Shown one piece after another: positions 39,032 through 42,717 of a stretch of 42,717 bases of DNA. The position numbers were made by a program, and so were the translations under genes. The notes beneath the pieces were generated by a model. That model did not search any database, was not told the origin of the DNA, and saw nothing but the letters and a program-made list of their open reading frames with translations. Location: contig JBKPMR010000013.1 of NCBI GenBank assembly GCA_046732255.1, positions 1 to 42,717 of the forward strand. The letters are read 5' to 3'. Every line of letters starts with the position of its first letter. The first letter of the stretch is position 1. Source of the DNA: DATBLE01 sp046732255 (GTDB lineage Bacteria > Actinomycetota > Thermoleophilia > Gaiellales > Gaiellaceae).

Positions 39032-40494
39032 TGCCGACCCCGATCGTCGTCCCGAAGCTGAACGAGAACGACGACGAGGTCGTCGTCGTCGAGCTCGCAG
39101 ACGGCTACGTCCAGCCCGGCCAGGCACTCTTCTCGGTCGAGACGAGCAAGGCGGTGCAGGAGGTCGAGGCGGAGGCGGCCGGCTTCGTGCTCTGGAATGC
39201 GCAGATCGGCGACCGCGTCGGCGTGCTCGCCGAGCTCGGCTGGCTGTTCGCAACCGAGGAGGAGCGCGACGCCTGGGGTGTGGACCGGCCCGCCGTCGAG
39301 GCCGAGCCGCCGACGCCGGGTGAACGCCTCGCGACCGAGCCGGCCCGAAGGATCGCCGTCGAGCTGGGGGTGTCGATCGACGACGTCCCGGCCCCCGGGA
39401 TCGTCCGCGAGAGCGACGTCCGCGCGTTTGCCGCCCCCCTAGGGACAGTCCCTAAGGGACTGTCCCCCGAGGAGCCGACGGCAGGCCGCCTCTCCGACGA
39501 GCTTCGGGACCGTCTCCGCGCGGACGGAGCCGCGATCGCCGCCCTCTCCTCCGACGATAAGGTCGCGCTCTACCGCGAGCACGGCGCGGCGATCGGCGAG
39601 CGGGTGACGATCGGCCTCGGAACGCTGATCGACGCCGCCTACGTCGAGCTCGGCGCCGACACGGCGATCGGCGAGGACGTCCTCGTCCGCGCCCGCCGCT
39701 TCACGATCGGCGAGCTCGGCCAGCTGGGCGCGAACTGCCGCTTCTTCTGCCGCGACTTCGTCGCCGGCGACGTGGTCACGCTGCGCTGGAACGTCGCCGT
39801 CGTGGACGGCCAGGGCGGCATCCACGACTGTCGGATCGGCGATCTCTGCTTCGTCGCCTACGACACGTACCTGAACACCGACCGCGACGTGACGTTGGGC
39901 GAGCGCGTCTGCCTCTCTCCGGGCGCGCGCATCTACACGCACCGCAAGTGGCTCGAGGCGCTCGACGGCCACCCGTTCTCCTACGCGCCGGTGTCGATCG
40001 GCGAGCGGTCGTGGCTCGGGCCCGGCAGCCTCATCCTGCCCGGCGTCGCGCTCGACGCGGAGGTCACGGTGATGGCCAATTCGGTCGTTGCCTCGAATGC
40101 CCCGAAGGGCGCGCTGCTCGGCGGCGTTCCGGCGACGATCGTGAAGCGGACGCAGCGCGCCGACCTCGACCCCGCGCACCGCGCGGCGGTCATACGCGAG
40201 ATTTTCGAGGGAAACGCCGAGGCGCTTGCCGTCCTCGGCTGGACGCTGGTGCCTGAGGAGGCGCCCTCGGGCCGCTGGGCGGGGAGGCTCACCGGGCCGC
40301 ACGAGGCTCAAGTCGTCGTCGCGGGCCGAACGGTCTCGGTCGACGACACCGTCTTCGACCTCGACGCACGGACGGTGCACGGCCCGCGGAACGGCGCTAC
40401 GGACGTGATCCGGCACCTGCTCTTCAAGTACGGGCACGTGTTCGAGCCGCGGCTTTGGCGTTTCGGCGCCCGGCTGGACGAGACCACGTACTAG
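39031..40494 (+). CDS. lipoyl domain, peripheral subunit-binding domain and hexapeptide acyltransferase in one chain
   Basis: 487 residues. 1-75: lipoyl domain, ETSKA with Lys40 as attachment site. About 101-134: peripheral subunit-binding domain (EPARRIAVELGVSIDDVPAPGIVRESDVRAF), the part of E2 proteins that holds E1 or E3. About 187-372: left-handed beta-helix acyltransferase with hexapeptide repeats (IGERVTIGLGTLI; VSIGERSWLGPGSLILPGV), as in WbbJ/LacA sugar O- or N-acetyltransferases, with His304 in THRKW and HPFSY nearby. 373-487: helical/beta tail. There is no E2 catalytic CAT domain (no HxxxDG). Inference: acyl group made by E1 goes from lipoate directly to a sugar. The linker 137-145 is encoded by a palindrome pair. 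Confidence 0.8.
   Translation: MPTPIVVPKLNENDDEVVVVELADGYVQPGQALFSVETSKAVQEVEAEAAGFVLWNAQIGDRVGVLAELGWLFATEEERDAWGVDRPAVEAEPPTPGERLATEPARRIAVELGVSIDDVPAPGIVRESDVRAFAAPLGTVPKGLSPEEPTAGRLSDELRDRLRADGAAIAALSSDDKVALYREHGAAIGERVTIGLGTLIDAAYVELGADTAIGEDVLVRARRFTIGELGQLGANCRFFCRDFVAGDVVTLRWNVAVVDGQGGIHDCRIGDLCFVAYDTYLNTDRDVTLGERVCLSPGARIYTHRKWLEALDGHPFSYAPVSIGERSWLGPGSLILPGVALDAEVTVMANSVVASNAPKGALLGGVPATIVKRTQRADLDPAHRAAVIREIFEGNAEALAVLGWTLVPEEAPSGRWAGRLTGPHEAQVVVAGRTVSVDDTVFDLDARTVHGPRNGATDVIRHLLFKYGHVFEPRLWRFGARLDETTY
39441..39467. repeat. in-frame GGGACNGTCCC palindrome pair
   Basis: AGGGACAGTCCCT and AGGGACTGTCCCC separated by one A; 27 bases, exactly nine codons, giving LGTVPKGLS in the linker after the subunit-binding domain. 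One base differs from the copy at 12215-12241. Confidence 0.9.
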
Positions 40495-40503
40495 TATCGC
40501 GGG

Positions 40504-40914
40504 GTGGCCCGCCGGCGCCCGGAAGCCAGTTTCGGCTTTGCGCTCTGGCTCACGATCGCGCTCGGGATCAACGTCCTGGCGCTGCTCGTGATCAACTGGA
40601 TCTTCGACAGCGTCTGGATCCAGGGCTTCTGGTCGTACGCGCTCGGCGCGCTCGCGCTCACGGTTGGCAACGCGATCCTGAAGCCCGTGCTGGCGATCCT
40701 CACGCTGCCGCTGATCATCTTCACGCTCGGCGTCGCCTACTTCGCGATCAACGTGGCGATGCTCGCGTTCGCAGAGTGGGTTGCGCCGAACTTCTCGATC
40801 AACGGCTTCTGGACGTACGTCGGCGCGACGATCGTGGTCTGGGCGGTCAACGTCGCGATGGAGGCGTTCGTCAGGGCGACCTCCGGCAAGCGCGCCGGCT
40901 CGGCCTTCTCCTAG
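40504..40914 (+). CDS. YvlD/phage-holin-4-like membrane protein
   Basis: 136 residues with four membrane helices; LKPVLAILTLPLIIFTLGVAYFAIN is the family signature (shown here as LKPVL and LTLPLIIFTLG). GTG 40504 is 6 bases after TAGTAT, which overlaps the preceding stop. Despite the holin name, members are ordinary chromosomal envelope proteins of unknown job. Confidence 0.8.
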   Translation: MARRRPEASFGFALWLTIALGINVLALLVINWIFDSVWIQGFWSYALGALALTVGNAILKPVLAILTLPLIIFTLGVAYFAINVAMLAFAEWVAPNFSINGFWTYVGATIVVWAVNVAMEAFVRATSGKRAGSAFS

Positions 40915-40921
40915 GACGTGT

Positions 40922-41001
40922 CGCAGCGCCGCCGGGCAGAGCCCGACGGCGCGCAACATACGGCCGGCCGCGCCCCGTGCGGGGCACGAGCCGGCTGACG
41001 G
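40922..41001. repeat. 80-base two-hairpin element between convergent genes, copy 2
   Basis: Hairpin one: GCGCCGCCGGGC, loop AGA, GCCCGACGGCGC. Hairpin two: GCCGG around GCCCC-GTGC-GGGGC and closing CCGGC. Aligns with 25078-25158; pairs changed on both strands support a folded RNA or DNA. Sits 8 bases after one stop and 3 before the other. Confidence 0.75.
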
Positions 41002-41003
41002 AT

Positions 41004-41588
41004 TCAGGCCGCGTCGCCGGCTGCGAGCACCTTGTGGACGTGCCGCAGCGAGAAGGCGACGAAGAAGCTGTTGATCCCGCGGAAGAGGGCGAACAGCCCG
41101 ACCCACACGATCAGGAGCGTCGCCTTCCGGCCGAACTCGCCGGCGGCCCAGAAGCCGAGCCCGACGCAGATGAAGCCGGAGATCATCCGCAGCCACCACA
41201 GGCCGGTCCGGTCGGAGAACGCGATGATCAGATCCATGATCCCGACGAAGAGGAACATGAAGGCCGTGATCTGCGCGATCGCGATGAAGGTGTCCTGCGG
41301 GTGGATGAACGAGAAGATGCCGCCGAGCACGAGCAGCAGGCCCAGGAGGGCGTTCAAGGCCTTCCACCACCCGCTCCGGACGACGGCGATCAGGGTGAGC
41401 TCGAACAGGCCGGCGATCAGGAAGACGATTCCGGCCAGCACGCCGATCGACTTCGCCGACGTGAGGTTGAAGCGGAACATGATCAGCGACAGGATCAGCC
41501 AGAGGGTGCCGGTGATGAGGAAGATCCACCACCACCCGCCCGCCTCTTCGGCGTAGACCTCGTCGTCCAGGACGTCCACGGTGGACAT
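41004..41588 (-). CDS. HdeD-family membrane protein
   Basis: 194 residues with six helices in three pairs: WWWIFLITGTLWLILSL, GVLAGIVFLIAGLFEL, ALLGLLLVLGGIFSFI and so on, the repeat plan of HdeD (DUF308). HdeD in Escherichia coli helps at acid and high density; role here unknown. ATG 41588 has a perfect AGGAGG eight bases upstream, one of the few strong ribosome sites in the window. Confidence 0.85.
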   Translation of the reverse strand: MSTVDVLDDEVYAEEAGGWWWIFLITGTLWLILSLIMFRFNLTSAKSIGVLAGIVFLIAGLFELTLIAVVRSGWWKALNALLGLLLVLGGIFSFIHPQDTFIAIAQITAFMFLFVGIMDLIIAFSDRTGLWWLRMISGFICVGLGFWAAGEFGRKATLLIVWVGLFALFRGINSFFVAFSLRHVHKVLAAGDAA

Positions 41589-41721
41589 ACCGTCTGCCTC
41601 CTCACTTGGAATGGGCCTTTGCGGCGGCCCAGTAAGGGCGAGCGTAGCGCCCGTACCTGACGAGATCGTGGCTCGCAACGGCGCGTTGCGGCGGAGCGCG
41701 CCAGCGGGGAAGATCAGAGGC

Positions 41722-42708
41722 ATGACGTCTGCTGTGCCCGTCTTCCTGTGCGTCGACCTCGAGCCGGTCGAGCGGGAGATGGAGCTCGCCGACGCCGATT
41801 GCTGGCGGGGCGTCGATGCGCTCGTCGGACACCTCGAAGGGCTCCGCCCCCGCCTCGCCGAGGCGACGGGCGACGGCGTGAAGTTCCTCTGGTTCCTGCG
41901 CTGCGACCCGCAGATCGAGGTCGCGCTCGGCTCGCCCGACGATCTGCTCGAGCGCTACGAGGAGATGTTCGACCGCCTGCGGGCGGCCGGCGACGGGATC
42001 GGGCTCCATGTCCATCCGTGGCGATGGGAGGACGGAGACGGCGGCTGGGTGGCCGACTACAGCAACCTCGAGTGGGTCGAGCACTGTCTGAACATGGCGT
42101 TCGACTGCTACCGCGCCCGCTTCGGAGCAACCTGCGAGCTGCACCGGTTCGGCGACCGTTGGTTCAGCTCGGCGGCGGTCCCGCTGCTCGAGCGCCTGGG
42201 CGTGCGTTACGACCTGACCATCGAGCCCGGTGCACGCAGCCTCCGCTCGATCGCTCCCGGCGAGCAGACCAGGGGCTCGATCCCCGACTACACGCGAATG
42301 CCGCGGATGCCGTACCGGCCCCGGCCGGGCGACTTCGGCCGTCCGGATCCGGAGAGACAGACGGGACTGTGGATCGTCCCGCTGACCGCGGCCGACCCGG
42401 CGCGGGCAATGCCCTGGAGCTGGCGGATCGGACGGAGGGTGCGGTTTCCGTTGCGTCCGGCGCACCGCCCGCTGCAGCTGTTCCGGCACTGGACGAGCGC
42501 CGAGGCTTTCTGGGATCTGGTCGAGCGGCATGTTCAGTCGCTCGAGCGGCCCTACCTGGCGTTCGCGATCCGCAGCGGCGACCCGGATTCGCCCGACGAG
42601 CAACGTGTGCAGGCGATCCTCGACGAGCTGCCCGGGCATCCCCTTGCGACCCGCCTGCGCTTCACGACGCCCGAGGCAGGACTGGCGTCGATCGGCTATC
42701 CGGTCTGA
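41722..42708 (+). CDS. polysaccharide deacetylase-like protein, divergent NodB barrel
   Basis: 328 residues. FLCVDLEP at the start replaces the TFDD strand, with Asp11 and Glu13 as possible ligands; GIGLHVHPWRW near 93 supplies the H-x-H pair; the rest follows a distorted (beta/alpha) barrel with LHRFGDRWFSS. It resembles deacetylase-like proteins in surface-glycan clusters (WbmS-type), a loose match. No signal peptide. ATG 41722 has AGAGG one base ahead; spacing is short, so start may differ. Divergent from the HdeD gene. Confidence 0.6.
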   Translation: MTSAVPVFLCVDLEPVEREMELADADCWRGVDALVGHLEGLRPRLAEATGDGVKFLWFLRCDPQIEVALGSPDDLLERYEEMFDRLRAAGDGIGLHVHPWRWEDGDGGWVADYSNLEWVEHCLNMAFDCYRARFGATCELHRFGDRWFSSAAVPLLERLGVRYDLTIEPGARSLRSIAPGEQTRGSIPDYTRMPRMPYRPRPGDFGRPDPERQTGLWIVPLTAADPARAMPWSWRIGRRVRFPLRPAHRPLQLFRHWTSAEAFWDLVERHVQSLERPYLAFAIRSGDPDSPDEQRVQAILDELPGHPLATRLRFTTPEAGLASIGYPV

Positions 42709-42717
42709 CTCCCCCAC

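Noticed and set aside
39031..40494. Ordinary E2 acetyltransferase of a pyruvate dehydrogenase complex
   Set aside because: No CAT domain or HxxxDG motif; hexapeptide repeats occupy its place.
40504..40914. Phage-holin-like gene as sign of a prophage
   Set aside because: The family is widespread in chromosomes and no other phage gene is nearby.
39439..41535. Open frame of about 700 codons on the minus strand opposite the lipoyl-acyltransferase
   Set aside because: It spans two opposite-strand genes, one intergenic element and part of the HdeD gene; composition is that of a shadow frame.

Overview
The window is about 43 kb of very GC-rich DNA with about 40 genes, three tRNA-Ser genes and no rRNA. 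It looks like chromosome of an actinobacterium. The class Thermoleophilia (Gaiellales or Solirubrobacterales) is the best guess. This rests on the base composition, on many GTG and TTG starts, on a large share of genes whose start codon follows a TANNNT hexamer by only 6-10 bases (the leaderless layout common in Actinobacteria), and on the gene content. No marker gene proves the class.

Layout. 0.2-10 kb: a GT8-like glycosyltransferase, a secreted SGNH/SASA esterase with TIG domains, an FAD monooxygenase with a broken paralogue beside it and a PhyH-cupin-cupin fusion in the same operon, a Thr-rich secreted protein, a membrane-anchored ECF sigma/anti-sigma fusion, a sulfotransferase and a secreted protein. 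10-14 kb: a secreted alpha/beta hydrolase, a 34-residue basic protein, a membrane protein, a UbiE-type methyltransferase and a 39-residue membrane peptide. 14.2-18.9 kb: a five-gene MoxR/DUF58/VWA operon with 4-base overlaps. 19-30 kb: a coiled-coil protein, a membrane cytochrome c, two secreted clan GH-A glycosidases, a MarR regulator, a five-repeat Ig-like secreted protein, a LysM-DacB peptidase, an uncharacterised protein and a solute-binding protein. 30-35.7 kb: tRNA-Ser genes (GGA at 22.4 kb, CGA and GCT here), groES, ligC, fabF and a pdxH/flavin reductase/HAD operon. 36-40.5 kb: a tight three-gene cluster of fused E1 alpha-beta dehydrogenase, NodB deacetylase, and a protein joining lipoyl, E1/E3-binding and hexapeptide acyltransferase domains. 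40.5-42.7 kb: two small membrane proteins and a second deacetylase-like protein.

The most unusual items are two. First, the 36-40.5 kb cluster: the protein that should be the E2 subunit of a 2-oxoacid dehydrogenase has its catalytic domain replaced by a left-handed beta-helix acyltransferase. This suggests direct transfer of an acyl group from lipoate to a glycan. Second, a dispersed family of short palindromes (GGGACNGTCCC and relatives). They begin inside or just after TAG stop codons, fill short intergenic gaps, and in at least three places are read in frame as protein. A separate 80-base two-hairpin element occurs twice, each time between convergent genes and with compensatory base changes.
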